A stretch of 64,000 nt of DNA from Campanula takesimana (lineage: Eukaryota > Streptophyta > Magnoliopsida > Asterales > Campanulaceae). Each line of letters begins with the position of its first letter. Positions within the stretch are counted from its first letter, which is position 1. The notes under the pieces were generated by a model that was not told the origin of the DNA, did no database searches, and saw nothing but the letters and a program-made list of their open reading frames with translations. The stretch lies in contig JAOWBW010000220.1 of NCBI GenBank assembly GCA_026119855.1, forward strand, positions 984,828 through 1,048,827, read 5' to 3'. This document shows positions 10,986 to 21,417 of this stretch, one piece after another. The position numbers and the translations under genes are program-made.

Positions 10986-11305
10986 TAGGGGTGTCAGTAG
11001 TTCGGTTTAAACCGCGGTTTGAGACCGAACCGAACCAAACCATACGGTTTGGTTCGGTTTTCAAGAGTAGTTCGGTTCGGTCTCGAAAATTGATAAACCG
11101 TGTGGTTCGGTTTGGTTTGTGGTCTGACCCCTTCAAGCTAAACCAGACCAAACCACGAGACCGAACCGCCAGACCGAGCCATCAAACCGAACCACCAGAC
11201 CAAACCATTAGACCGCATATATTAGTCATATATTTGTATGTTAAGTAACATCCACATTTGAAATATTTTTTTTAAAAAAAACTACATTACATTAGACCAT
11301 TCTTA

Positions 11306-11782
11306 TGTTGTAGATTAGACCCTCCAACACCCAAGCAATATCCCAAGAAAATAATGGCACACAAACAAAGCACAAGAAATTAACAAAGCAAAAGACACAG
11401 AAATTGTTTACCCAGTTCGTCAATATGTTTGACTACGTCTGGGGGCACTACCAAGCCAGGATCTTGCACTATAATATGTTATCTTGAAGTTACAATAAGT
11501 TTAGGGGCGGAACTATGCTTTAATATGCACCCAAGAATGAAAACCTAACCCTAGATGGACAAAGGAACCCGAAAATTGGCCTAAAATCACACCCGACAAG
11601 TGGGCGGTCTCCCATATTGGTCCTGGGCGGTCGCCCATAAAACTGCTCCTCCGGATGAACAGACTGATTAAGTGGGCGGTCGCCCACCATCACCCTGGGC
11701 GGCCGCCCAGAGCAACAGTCACTCCGACAATTTTCTTCCTTTTGCTCCGAAGTCTAGTCCCGGTTGGTCCTCTATTCCAACA
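11306..11782 (-). repeat. 3' LTR of element A
   Basis: A TATA-like box lies at 11518-11527 (catattaaag on the minus strand). About 75 bp upstream of it in transcription sense sits a four-member array of GC palindromes (11602-11613, 11625-11636, 11674-11685, 11695-11710; the last is a perfect 16 bp palindrome with a NotI core). Relative to the other LTR it lacks 16 bp near 11588. Confidence 0.93.
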
Positions 11783-11795
11783 ATCTCCCACTTAG
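11783..11795 (-). promoter_or_regulatory. Polypurine tract of element A
   Basis: Minus strand AAGTGGGAGAT lies directly upstream of the 3' LTR. It is the RNase H-resistant primer for plus-strand synthesis. Confidence 0.85.
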
Positions 11796-11889
11796 AGATC
11801 AACCGCGCATACAAGCCCCGTATCCGTTCTTCAACTCATCCTTTGTGCCATAGTGCTCACCTCGATCATGGTAGTGCCTTCCTCCTCTC

Positions 11890-14800
11890 CTATTCTCCAA
11901 GCCCAATTGAAGCTATACATAGCTTCAACTTTTCAAGGTTTACCACCTTGGTCAACATGTCAGCCGGGTTCTCCGATCCCAAAATCTTCTCCAGCCTTAA
12001 GATCTTCCTCTCCAAAAGATGCTTGATGTAGTGAAACCTCAGCTCAATGTGCTTCGTCCTAGAATGAAACGCCGGATTCCTAGGCAAATGAATTGCACTC
12101 TGACTGTCACAGTAGAGAGCATTACCACTTCGCGTCTTCCCAAGTTCACACAAGAAGTTCTGCAACCATACCATCTCTTTGCTTGCCTCTGTCACTGCCA
12201 CATATTCTGCTTCCGCAGTCGACTGAGCCACAATCTTCTGCAATTTAGAAGCCCAGGAGATAGCCGTACCACCCAATGTGAAAACATAACCCGTAGTACT
12301 TCTCCTCTTATCAAGATCACTTGATGCCAAATCCGCATCCACATAACCCGCTAACATGACCTCCTTGCTTGAGAAACATAGAGCCTTACCAGCAGTACCT
12401 TTTATGTAGCGCAGGATCCATTTAACCGCTTCCCAATGTTGCTTCCCTGGATTGCCCATGTATCGGCTGACTACTCCCACCGCATGTGCAATGTCCGTCC
12501 TTGTACACACCATTGCATACATTAGACTCCCCACTGCCGAAGCATATGGAGTTCTCTCCATCTTGTCACGCTCCTCCTTGCCCTTAAGTGAGTCTTTCTC
12601 AGATAGCTTGAAATGCATACCCAATGGTGTCCCTGTTGGCTTCGCCTCTTCCATGCAAAACCTTGCCAAGACTTTCTCAACGTATTCTGCTTGTGAAAGA
12701 ACCAACTTACCCGACTCCCTATCCCGGTCAATCCGCATGCCCAAGATTTTTCTGGCCTCCCCCAAATCCTTCATCTCGAACCGTTCTGACAACTGAGCCT
12801 TCAATCTGTTTACCTCTCTACTGCTAGAGCCCGCTATTAACATGTCATCCACATATAACAGCAAGATTATATACCCATTGTCCGTGTTCTTTAAGGCCAT
12901 ACAAGCTCTTAGTCAACCTGCAAACCAGTTCCTCGCTACCCTTAGACAAGTAACCCTCTGGTTGTACCATGTAAATTTCTTCCTCCAAATCCCCATGAAG
13001 AAAGGCCGTCTTTACATCCATCTGTTCCAGCAGCAAATTATCTGCCACTACTATACCCAGAACCATTCTGATAGTGGTCATCTTCACAACAGGAGTGAAT
13101 ACCTCGGTGTAGTCAATACCGTATTTCTGCTGAAACCATTTTACAACCAACCTTGCCTTGTAACGCTTACTGCCGTTTGCTTCCTCCTTGATCCTGTAAA
13201 CCCACTTGTTATGCAATGCCTTCTTCCCCTTAGGCAGTTTAATCAACTCCTAAGTTTTATTGGCCTTCAATGAGTCCATCTCATCATCCATCGCAGCTTT
13301 TCACTTATCACAAAGTGCACTACGAACAGCCTCCGCATAACATTCCGGCTCACCACTATCTGTCAGCAACAAATAGTAATTTGAAGGAGTATACATGTCA
13401 GGTGATCCACGCAATCTGCTGGATCTACGCAGCGGAATATCCGGTTCTGGAGTATGTGGTTCATCTTCAGTGACCCCCTGACCTTGGTCATCATGAACCG
13501 TCCTGCTCCCACCCGAGTCTGGAATATCCACCTCTACAACCTTCGGTTCCGAACTAATATCATCAGATGCCCCCTTTCTGTCCTTGTACAATACCTGTTC
13601 ATTGAATACCACATCTCGACTACGAATAATTTTGTGGTTTTGGTCATCCCAAAACTTATACCCGAAGTCATCCCCGCCATACCCAATAAACGTACATTTT
13701 ACAGATTTTGCATCTAACTTAGTTCTATCAGCAGAATCAATATGAACATATGAAGCGCAGCCAAATATGCGAAGAAATGACAGATTTACCTGCTTGCCAC
13801 TCCATGCTTCCTCTGGAATTTCATTCCCCAATGGTACCGATGGTCCCCGATTGATCAAGAAAGCTGCCGTGTCAACTGCATATGCCCAGAACGTCTTCGG
13901 AAGTCCACACTTCAACCTCATACTTCTAGCCCGCTCGTTCAATGTCCTGTTCATCCTCTTTGTAACCCCATTGTGTTGTGGTGTGCCCTTTGGAGTCTTC
14001 TCCATGCGAATGCCATTCGCTGCACAATATTCCTTGAACTCCCCGAGCTCATACTCCACACCATTATCTGATCTCAAGCATTTAAGCTTAAGACCCGTTT
14101 GATTCTCCACCAAAGCCTTCCATTTCTTAAACACCTCGAATGCCTCATCTTTGTGTTTCAAGAAATAAACCCAGACTTTCCTTGCCGAATCATCAATAAA
14201 GGTCATGTAATATGACGCACCACCTAGAGAAGTTACTGGGGCCGGCCCCCACAAATCCGTGTGGACCAAATCCAACTTTGCTTCCCTCAAAGCCCTACCT
14301 GTCCTCGAGAAATTACTCCTCGCCTGTTTGCCAAACACACAATCTTCGCAGATCCCCACATCGACTGTCTTCAAACCCGGTAGTCTTCCCTTTGAGCAAA
14401 GTACTTTCATCCCCTTCTCACTCATGTGACCCAATCGACAGTGCCACAAATCTGTATCACCCTTGGCTGACGCCACCGCGATACTATCCTTGGTGTTATT
14501 CGCCAAATACAATGTCCCCTCTTTATTACCCCGAGCGATATCAGAATCCTCCTTGGTAATAACCCAGTACCTGCAGCCAAAAGTTACCTTGTAACCTTCT
14601 TCATCCAACTGCCCAACTGAAAGCAGGTTCTTTTTCAAACCCGGAATGTGTCTGACTCCGTATAGATGTAAGACTTTCCCGTCCGATGCTCCTATTCTGA
14701 CATCCCCCTTCCCCTTGATTTTCAAAGGCTCGCCATCCGCCAGATAGACCTTACCGAAATCACCGGAAGTATAATTCTCCATCTCTTCTGCATGCCCGCA

Positions 14801-15685
14801 AGAGTGGAATGATGCCCCCGAATCCAGCACCCATGATTCTAGTGCACTACTAACACTCAGAACCAGTACATCATCACCTTCGACTGTCACATTCACCGAA
14901 TTGCCCCCACGATTGGGACAATCCTTCTTATAGTGTCCTAACTCCTTGCAATGATAACACTGCACCGTTCCTTTCGCGACCCTTGGTTTATCTCTGATCT
15001 CTACGGCCTTGCCCTTACCACCCACTACGTTTTCCCTTGATTCAGTTCTCCCTTTATTGCTAGTACCCGGCCTTCCCCTGCTAGTAGTAGCTAAGGCCGA
15101 TCCCGAAGTAGACGATGTCCCCAACTTCTTCAAACGATTTTCCTCGCCCAATAAGAAGTCTTTAACATCATCATACTTCAATTTGTTCTTACCCGCTAAA
15201 GCATTGATCGCTGTCACCGTTCCGCTCCAACTTCCTGGTAAAGACGCTAGCAACAAACACGCATGAACCTCATCATCAAACGTAATATCCAATGCAGTCA
15301 ATGAGTCTATCACATCCATAAACTCATCGATGTGTTTAGCTAAGGATCCTCCCTCCTGCATCTTGAGACTACCCATCTTGCGTATCAAATCAACCTTGTT
15401 TGCAGCAGATGGAGTTTCAAATCTCTCAGTAAGATAATCCAATAGCTCCTTTGTGGTCTTCGCCTTCTTGGTAGTCTTTGCGATCCACTTCGACAAAGTA
15501 GATCTAACCAACCCTAGGGCTTTCCGATTCATGAGATCCCAATCTTCTTGCTTTTCTCCTTCCGGCTTGACTCCCTTTAGAGGCTTATAGAAATCTTTGT
15601 TGTACAAGAGATCCTCTATTTGCATCCTCCAAAACCCATAGTCAGAACCATCAAATTTCTCCACCGCTTGTTTATCCTTGCCCAT
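11890..15685 (-). pseudogene. gag-pol of element A, broken
   Basis: Begins at ATG 15685. In order: gag; CCHC knuckle CYHCKELGHYKKDC; protease WVLDSGASFHSC; integrase zinc region and core; RT with LLLYVDDMLIAG; RNase H. Defects: a TGA (13301-13303) and a TAG (13250-13252), each where copia proteins have tryptophan. The RT is interrupted near 12890, where the segment between SLYGLK and the YVDD block is missing and the frame shifts. The third integrase acid is replaced by lysine (GVTKRMNRT where the family has an E before RMN). The gag to integrase portion is otherwise one 794-codon open frame, so protein loss is recent. Confidence 0.93.
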
Positions 15686-15755
15686 TCTTGATTGCTTGAC
15701 AAACCCCAATCGTCCGATAAACCAATCGATCGTTTAACCCTGATCTCCAACCAGA

Positions 15756-15768
15756 GCTCTTGATACCA
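15756..15768 (-). promoter_or_regulatory. Primer binding site of element A
   Basis: Minus strand TGGTATCAAGAGC lies next to the 5' LTR. It is complementary to the 3' end of initiator tRNA-Met, the usual copia primer. Confidence 0.9.
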
Positions 15769-15770
15769 GT

Positions 15771-16263
15771 TGTTGTAGATTAGACCCTCCAACACCCAAG
15801 CAATATCCCAAAAAAATAATGGCACACAAACAAAGCAGAAGAAATTAACAAAGCAAAAGACACAGAAATTGTTTACACAGTTCGTCAATATGTTTGACTA
15901 CGTCTGGGGGCACTATCAAGCCAGGATCTTGCACTATAATATGTTATCTTGAAGTTACAATAAGTTTAGGGGCGGAACTATGCTTTAATATGCACCCAAG
16001 AATGAAAACCTAACCCTAGATGGACAAAGGAACCCGAAAATTGGCCTAAAATCCGAACCAGTTTTTGCCACACCCGACAAGTGGGCGGTCTCCCATATTG
16101 GTCCTGGGCGGTCGCCCATAAAACTGCTCCTCCGGATGAACAGACTGATTAAGTTGGCGGTCGCCCACCATCACCCTGGGCGGCCACCCAGAGCAACAGT
16201 CACTCCGACGATTTTCTTCCTTTTGCTCCGAAGTCTAGTCCCGGTTGGTCCTCTATTCCAACA
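15771..16263 (-). repeat. 5' LTR of element A
   Basis: Same landmarks as the other LTR, including the palindrome array (16083-16191), where two members carry single-base changes. It retains the 16 bp segment ccgaaccagtttttgc that the 3' LTR lacks. Confidence 0.93.
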
Positions 16264-16703
16264 TCTTAAATCTCATTTTATATCTTATTCCTTATTCATT
16301 TCATCACATGTTATATTTGTTGAGGCACATAGTTAACAAAATTATGATGTGTGGTCACTTCATTCGGCTTCTTTATTCGTTAAATATTCTTCTTTCTCCG
16401 AATTTTCTCTTTTCAAAAAAGTTTAAACCATGATTTGAATCGTCATATGAACCTCGGTCTGAATGGTAGTTTGAACCACTATCTAAACCACGGTCTGAAC
16501 CACGATCTAAACCGCAGTCTGAACCACATTACTGAACCGAGGTCTGAACCAAACCGAACCAAACGATGGTGGTTTGGTTTGGTTTGGTTCGGTTAGAACT
16601 TTTTTGTGGTTCGGTTCGGTCTGGAATTTTCCCAAACCGATGACTAGTGGTTCGGTCTCTAAAATGGCCGAGACCGAACCAAACCGAACCATTTACACCC
16701 CTA

Positions 16704-17100
16704 GATACAAGTAGATGCACTTTGGTATAATGTAGTCAATTATAAATATGTCCTCAAATAATTTGAACTTCGACCATAAATTTATACTGTACCAATGTAT
16801 TAGCCTAATTTGAAATTAGAATAAAATTTTGATATTCATTTTGGGAGAGAGAGAAAGTAAACAATGAGTAATATTGAAAAACTCAACATTGACTCATTTT
16901 TACAAATTGAGCAGTTACATTCTAAAAGCACAAGAAGAACCCAAAACACAATAAACATGCTCAAAACACACAACAACAACAATAACAACAACAACAACAA
17001 CAGAGATAAGATCGTTCAATTGCCCATCTACAACAACAGGGAGGTGAAAAAGACACCTTCAAACATTCTGAACAAAATATATGTGTGCTCTAATTAACTC
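16704..17100. other. Spacer with (CAA)n microsatellite
   Basis: After the hAT target duplication there is unique A+T-rich sequence with an AAC/CAA run at about 16970-17002. The 77-codon plus frame over it is asparagine-rich translation of the repeat, not a gene. Confidence 0.5.
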
Positions 17101-18690
17101 TCGGATATGGAAAGTAGTCACTGCCGGGCAAGATAATACCAGGTTGCTCGGCATTAGCAAATACGACTTCCAAGAGTCCATCTGGGTTGAAACTCGCTCT
17201 GGTGAACCTTGGATTGACCTGTCTTGTCTTGGCAGTTTAAGCGACGAGCAGAAATGTCCTCGTGTCCCTTCAACACTCAGCTTCACCTTATACTTCTCAA
17301 TTGATTATTTCAGGACATCAATATTATTCACTAGTCCTGTTACATATGCCTCATCCTTTCCAACGCCAACCCTTATGTTAACTGCAGGAAACAATCAGTC
17401 TCATACCTCGGGCATTTCTATGTTTTGTGCTTTTATTGGAATGATATTCAAATGAATATATACTTAGGAAAAGATCCATATATAAAGACGCAAAAGTTAC
17501 AAATATTTTGCTACATTAATTTGGAATTTAGGCTCTTTTTAACAAGTTATGCAAATAAGCATTGAGAAATCAAATGTATTACCTCAATGATATGCCAAGA
17601 ACAACGACCTTTGTGTTGATGATCTGAGAGCTAGCATTACTTGCGTATACAAACTACAAAACCACACATTTGCAACCAAATATTAATGGTTTTGTAAAGT
17701 GCAAAAAGTATTGATAAAATAAAATTTTGAATGTCTGAATTATGAACTAATAATTGCATAACAAGTTTAGATCAACAAACAAACAAGAACTAAACCATCC
17801 ATATTTTCATTTCTGAACTATTTGGAAGAAAATTATGTTCAAATTTGTAATTAATGTACGAATATGTAATGATGCCAAAAGTGATGCATTTCAATTATTT
17901 TTCCTTAATCACTGAAGATTTTTATCCATAAAATTCAATGTCTTAAAATTACATAAAGTTTTACACGACATGCAAACTGTGTGATTTTGAGATCATTTGA
18001 GGGGAAAATCGTCTTTTCACTTTTAGAACTTATAATATTACTAATTCCATATTCTTTTTGTTCTTGGTATATTTCATTTAGGGGTGTTGGAGAAGTAATA
18101 CTGCCTTGAGTCACTTGGAGCATCACTTTTAAGCACCAGCAATTGTACTACAAGCATGGATCTATACATAAATATGATTACACCTAATCTAATTGGTAAT
18201 TGAAGAGTGTGTATGTAAGTCTAGATTTATAAATATTGTGTTCATTATATGAATTCTTCTAAATATTAACAAAATTTATATTAGCTCAAGAAAAAAAACT
18301 AATTGCAAATTAAAAAAACAAACAAACACATAACAGTTATACTATTAAGGAAGGAAGATGAAACACAACCAACTGAACTGATTATTATAACAAGTAGTAG
18401 ATGATATATTTCTATTTCTTATAAATGAAGCGAACGAGATCTATAGAAGCGAATGAGATCATATACCAACTTACAACGAGAGATGTGTCTTGATGATGTG
18501 ACGTCAAGGCATTAGTTGATGTTGTTGATCGGATATCAAAGTTCATGGTAGTAACGATCAACTAATCATTTACACTACCTTTGCATATTTGATCAGGATG
18601 AGAGGAAGAAAGTGTTGGATGGCGCCTCTCTATTGACAGAATGGGGGTGAGGTACATTGTTTCTAAAATCCTTGTCCTTTTATAGCATTT
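17100..18690 (-). pseudogene. Locus X copy 1: unrecognised multi-exon gene, probably decayed
   Basis: Minus strand. A TATA box (ctataaaagg, 18677-18686) is followed about 130 bp on by ATG 18546, opening a 24-codon exon (MNFDIRSTTSTNALTSHHQD...) that ends at a consensus donor gtaagt (18474). A 71 bp exon at 17653-17583 (VYASNASSQIINTKVVVLGI) has a clean AG acceptor and GT donor. A third piece starts after tttcctgcag at 17381 and reads VGVGKDEAYVTGLVNNIDVL, a stop, then SIEKYKVKLSVEGTRGHFCS. Simple joining of the last two exons gives a stop at once, so an exon or frame is lost. I cannot name the family. Copies 2 and 3 share exons 1 and/or 2. Confidence 0.5.
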
Positions 18691-19640
18691 TCGCTAGGTT
18701 AAGATTCAAAATCTATAATTGGGCTAACGAGAAAATTGGGCTTTCTCATATGGGCCCAAACTCATTTATAAGTTATAACGGCCTTATCTTTTTTAAAAAT
18801 AAGCAAGATTTAGTAATTCTAAGTAGATTTGTGAGGCCAGAAACTAATGATTATTGCATTTAATTTGTTATCATTCCCATATAATCAAACATTTAGATTT
18901 GTTCTTATATACTACATTTACTTTGGGACTTATGAGTTAACAGATATCTATAATACAAGAAATATTTTACGAAATCTATTTTAATTAAAAAAAAAGGAAT
19001 AAATGATCATATCTGGCACTATAATGTTCCAATATGCATGCATGTGATTAATCTCATAATCTCCTTATTTTCATTATTTGTGATGTCAAGGTTGAAACAT
19101 GTATTCTAAAGTTGTGTTAGAATCCACCTAATAAAAAGAACAAAAAACCTTCCCCATCCTTTTACTAACAAATATCTTGCGTTATAACAAGAGTGCACTT
19201 TACAGTGTATTTGGTGAGGGTTGAACCTTGACCTTTCATATCGAAAAGGATATCAAATCCCACTTGCAAAAGCTTTTTGACTCCCCTAATCTCTTTTTGG
19301 CTCACCTCTCTTGCCATTTAAACTTTTCTTTTAGGAATTTGCTCCTATTCGTTCATACAAAGCTCATGTCGGGATTCGCTCCAATTCCTCCATATAAAGC
19401 TCGTGTATCTTCAGTTGTCTTTTCTCTCATGGCACCCCCAACTCCATGGTCAGTTATTGCTTGGCGCTGTCCAATACTCCAATAAATCAAGGCATTTATT
19501 GTACAACACTTCCGAGAAAACTTTCGTATAATTATTTACGGAAAATTATGTATATTATCAGCATCGAGGAACAAGATGTGTAATTATCAGGGGTGGGGGG
19601 GGGGGGAAGTAACCTTTTACGCCAAATGTTAGAAGGCCCA
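18691..19640. other. Intergenic, no gene seen
   Basis: A+T-rich. An 85-codon plus frame (19228-19485) sits in a less A+T-rich block but shows no domain I recognise, and neither strand gives a convincing exon. A poly-G run (ggggtggggggggggggg type) lies near 19591-19606. Confidence 0.4.
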
Positions 19641-19669
19641 CTTTCAGAAGGGAGGATCATCACATTGTC

Positions 19670-20385
19670 ACGTTTTAGACAGATAGCAGGCAGAATTTTT
19701 TTCCAACAGATACATGAGCATTCATAATTTAGGAAATAATGCTTCCAGCTTTTGAATCAGATTCATGCGATCAAAACATATCGCGTATCAAACTGGCAGT
19801 CAGTTAAACCCCTAACCAATAACATTCAACCAAACTTGATAGATCTTTGCTCATTTTCCCTTTTGTTTCTTATCGTGTGTGTGTCTGTGTGCGTGTGTGT
19901 GTAGGTGTGAGAGGAGATGACTGGGTGTCCAGGCAAGAGTAATAAAGGTGTGAAGAGTTTCAAAACCAAAAACAAATTAACTTAACCTCCAAGAAGTCGC
20001 CAGAGAGATGTAAAGACTTGACATTAGAGATCCCTTGAGCTAGTACTTCTATTGCTTCTTTAGCAACACCATAGTATGGAATATGGATATGTGCTTTGAC
20101 AAGAAATTCCATGCCCTTCAATGCAAAGTCCTCTGCTAAATGACCAGCATAATTAACGTCCAAAAGGCGTGGCGTATCAAGTTGAATCTTGTGCGGGACG
20201 GAGTAATAACCATAGCCACTCTCTATAGTCAACTTCTTCAGCGTAGCACATGAAATGTTTAGAATACAAATATTGCACCAATTGCAATACACCACAGCTA
20301 AATCTTCAAGGACAGGGCAGCTAGAGGTAAATCTATTAAGGGACTCTTCATCCTTAAATCTAATAAAGTGAAGATGGATATTTAT
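19670..20385 (-). pseudogene. Truncated paralogue of the F-box/FBD/LRR gene
   Basis: Minus-strand codons 20385-19985 match the LRR part of the gene at 22880-23938 with few changes (HFIRFKDEESLNRF, then SCPVLEDLAVVYCN, then GMEFLVKAHIHIPYYG). Downstream non-coding sequence, including the GT-rich run (19876-19903), also matches 22600-22880, so this was a segmental duplication. The F-box and N-terminal half are missing. The remaining 5' side is cut by a MITE and a copia fragment. No FBD exons follow. Confidence 0.85.
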
Positions 20386-20427
20386 ATGGTTAAAATACTT
20401 AAAAGACATTGACCATAAAATAAAATA

Positions 20428-20678
20428 CTCCCTCTGTCCCAGAATGATAGTCCCCCTATTTTCATGGGTTTTACGAAGAAACTTTGAGTAATAATTAAGG
20501 CTACTTTTAATTATTCTAATAAATTTTTTGAAATTGTTCTTGATACACCATTATAAATACTATTAATATCAATTTTTAGATTCACATTAACATAATTATA
20601 AATAGCATGTATAACTGCTCAAAGTTCCCTCGTAGTAACAACGAAAAAAGGTGGACTATCTTTCTGGGACGGAGGGGG
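20428..20678. mobile_element. Stowaway-type MITE, 251 bp
   Basis: Ends CTCCCTCTGTCCCAGAATGA and its complement (tttctgggacggaggggg), with TA on both sides. It lies at the broken edge of the F-box pseudogene. Confidence 0.92.
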
Positions 20679-20819
20679 TATAAAATAAGTTGTACTTGTC
20701 TAGACTAATAACTCTTAAACTCTTGGTATTGTGAACCAATCCATACACCAAAATTAAATACCGTGAACTAAATCACTTTTCTAGAACAATCTAGACTAAT
20801 TAAGATTAATCTTCAACAT

Positions 20820-21130
20820 CCTCCCTTAATTTTGATTCTTAATATGCTTCAGCTTGACAAATGCTTCAAACTTCAATGACTTGGTAAGAATGCCTCCCAA
20901 CTTCATTTTATGATTTGGAGTATACCAACGGAATCTTGTTCTTCACAACTTGACCATGAAGAAAATGAAAACGAGTATCAATATACTTGCTCCTCCCATG
21001 CGTAACACGACTCTATGTAAAATCAATTGTAGAAATATTGTCAACAAAGTTTTTTGTCGGTCCTTCAACTCAAACATGGATTTGCTTGAACAAATTCCTT
21101 AACCATTTCGCCTGACATGCACTTGGTCAT
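20820..21130 (-). pseudogene. Copia pol fragment (RNase H end)
   Basis: Minus-strand words ILTKSLKFEAFVKLKHI (about 20845-20900) and KYIDTRFHFLHGQVVKNKIP (about 20930-20990) are the conserved tail of copia RNase H (TKHIDxRxHFxR... ADxLTKxL). It has many frame breaks and belongs to a family different from A, C and D. Confidence 0.75.
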
Positions 21131-21417
21131 ATTCTTATCGTAGATCTAAATGTATAGAAAGTGGACACCAAAACAATTATGCATCGCCATCAAAATGTAT
21201 AAAAAGCACATATTTTCAGAGTAATACTTAAACTGAAATATGGATATTCATATGGGGACGGAAGAAAAACTACTGAAAGCTCATTTAATGAACAACTAAA
21301 CAGAAAACATTGCATTCCAGCAAATTAAGCAAAAGTTCAAAGACACACTGTTGACATGCCTTCTGTGAAGCACTGTTGCAGATAGATAGACAGATTTTGT
21401 GTATAGCTGACATGAAA

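Larger units (their letters stand above)
11306..16263 (-). mobile_element. Full-length Ty1/copia element A (4958 bp)
   Basis: LTRs of 477 bp (11306-11782) and 493 bp (15771-16263) begin TGTTG and end CCAACA, and the element is flanked by the 5 bp duplication tctta (11301-11305, 16264-16268). PBS and PPT place transcription on the minus strand. By my reading the LTRs differ by 7 substitutions and one 16 bp indel (about 1.5%), so insertion was fairly recent. Gag-pol order (gag, protease, integrase, RT, RNase H) is copia, with general resemblance to Tork/Tnt1-type elements. It is inactive because of nonsense codons and an RT deletion. Confidence 0.95.
10986..16703. mobile_element. hAT-like non-autonomous element with GGTTCGG arrays, split by copia A
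   Basis: Ends TAGGGGTGTCA (10986) and TTTACACCCCTA (to 16703) are inverted repeats. Both sides carry the 8 bp direct repeat gatacaag (10978-10985 and 16704-16711), the target duplication length of hAT elements. Each arm (10990-11220, 16430-16690) is a dense array of GGTTCGGTTT/AACCGAACC words in both orientations, plausibly transposase-binding subterminal repeats. No transposase is encoded. A 4.96 kb copia element inserted between the arms later. Confidence 0.82.

Noticed and set aside
10963..11248. Overlapping frames in the GGTTCGG arms
   Set aside because: Open only because the GGTTCGG word lacks stops in some phases. They are repeats of the hAT-like element, not genes.
12452..15266. Plus-strand ORFs of 60-143 codons across element A
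   Set aside because: Antisense shadows of the minus-strand gag-pol, with no independent motifs or promoter.
16864..17097. 77-codon frame with poly-asparagine
   Set aside because: Caused by the (CAA)n microsatellite.
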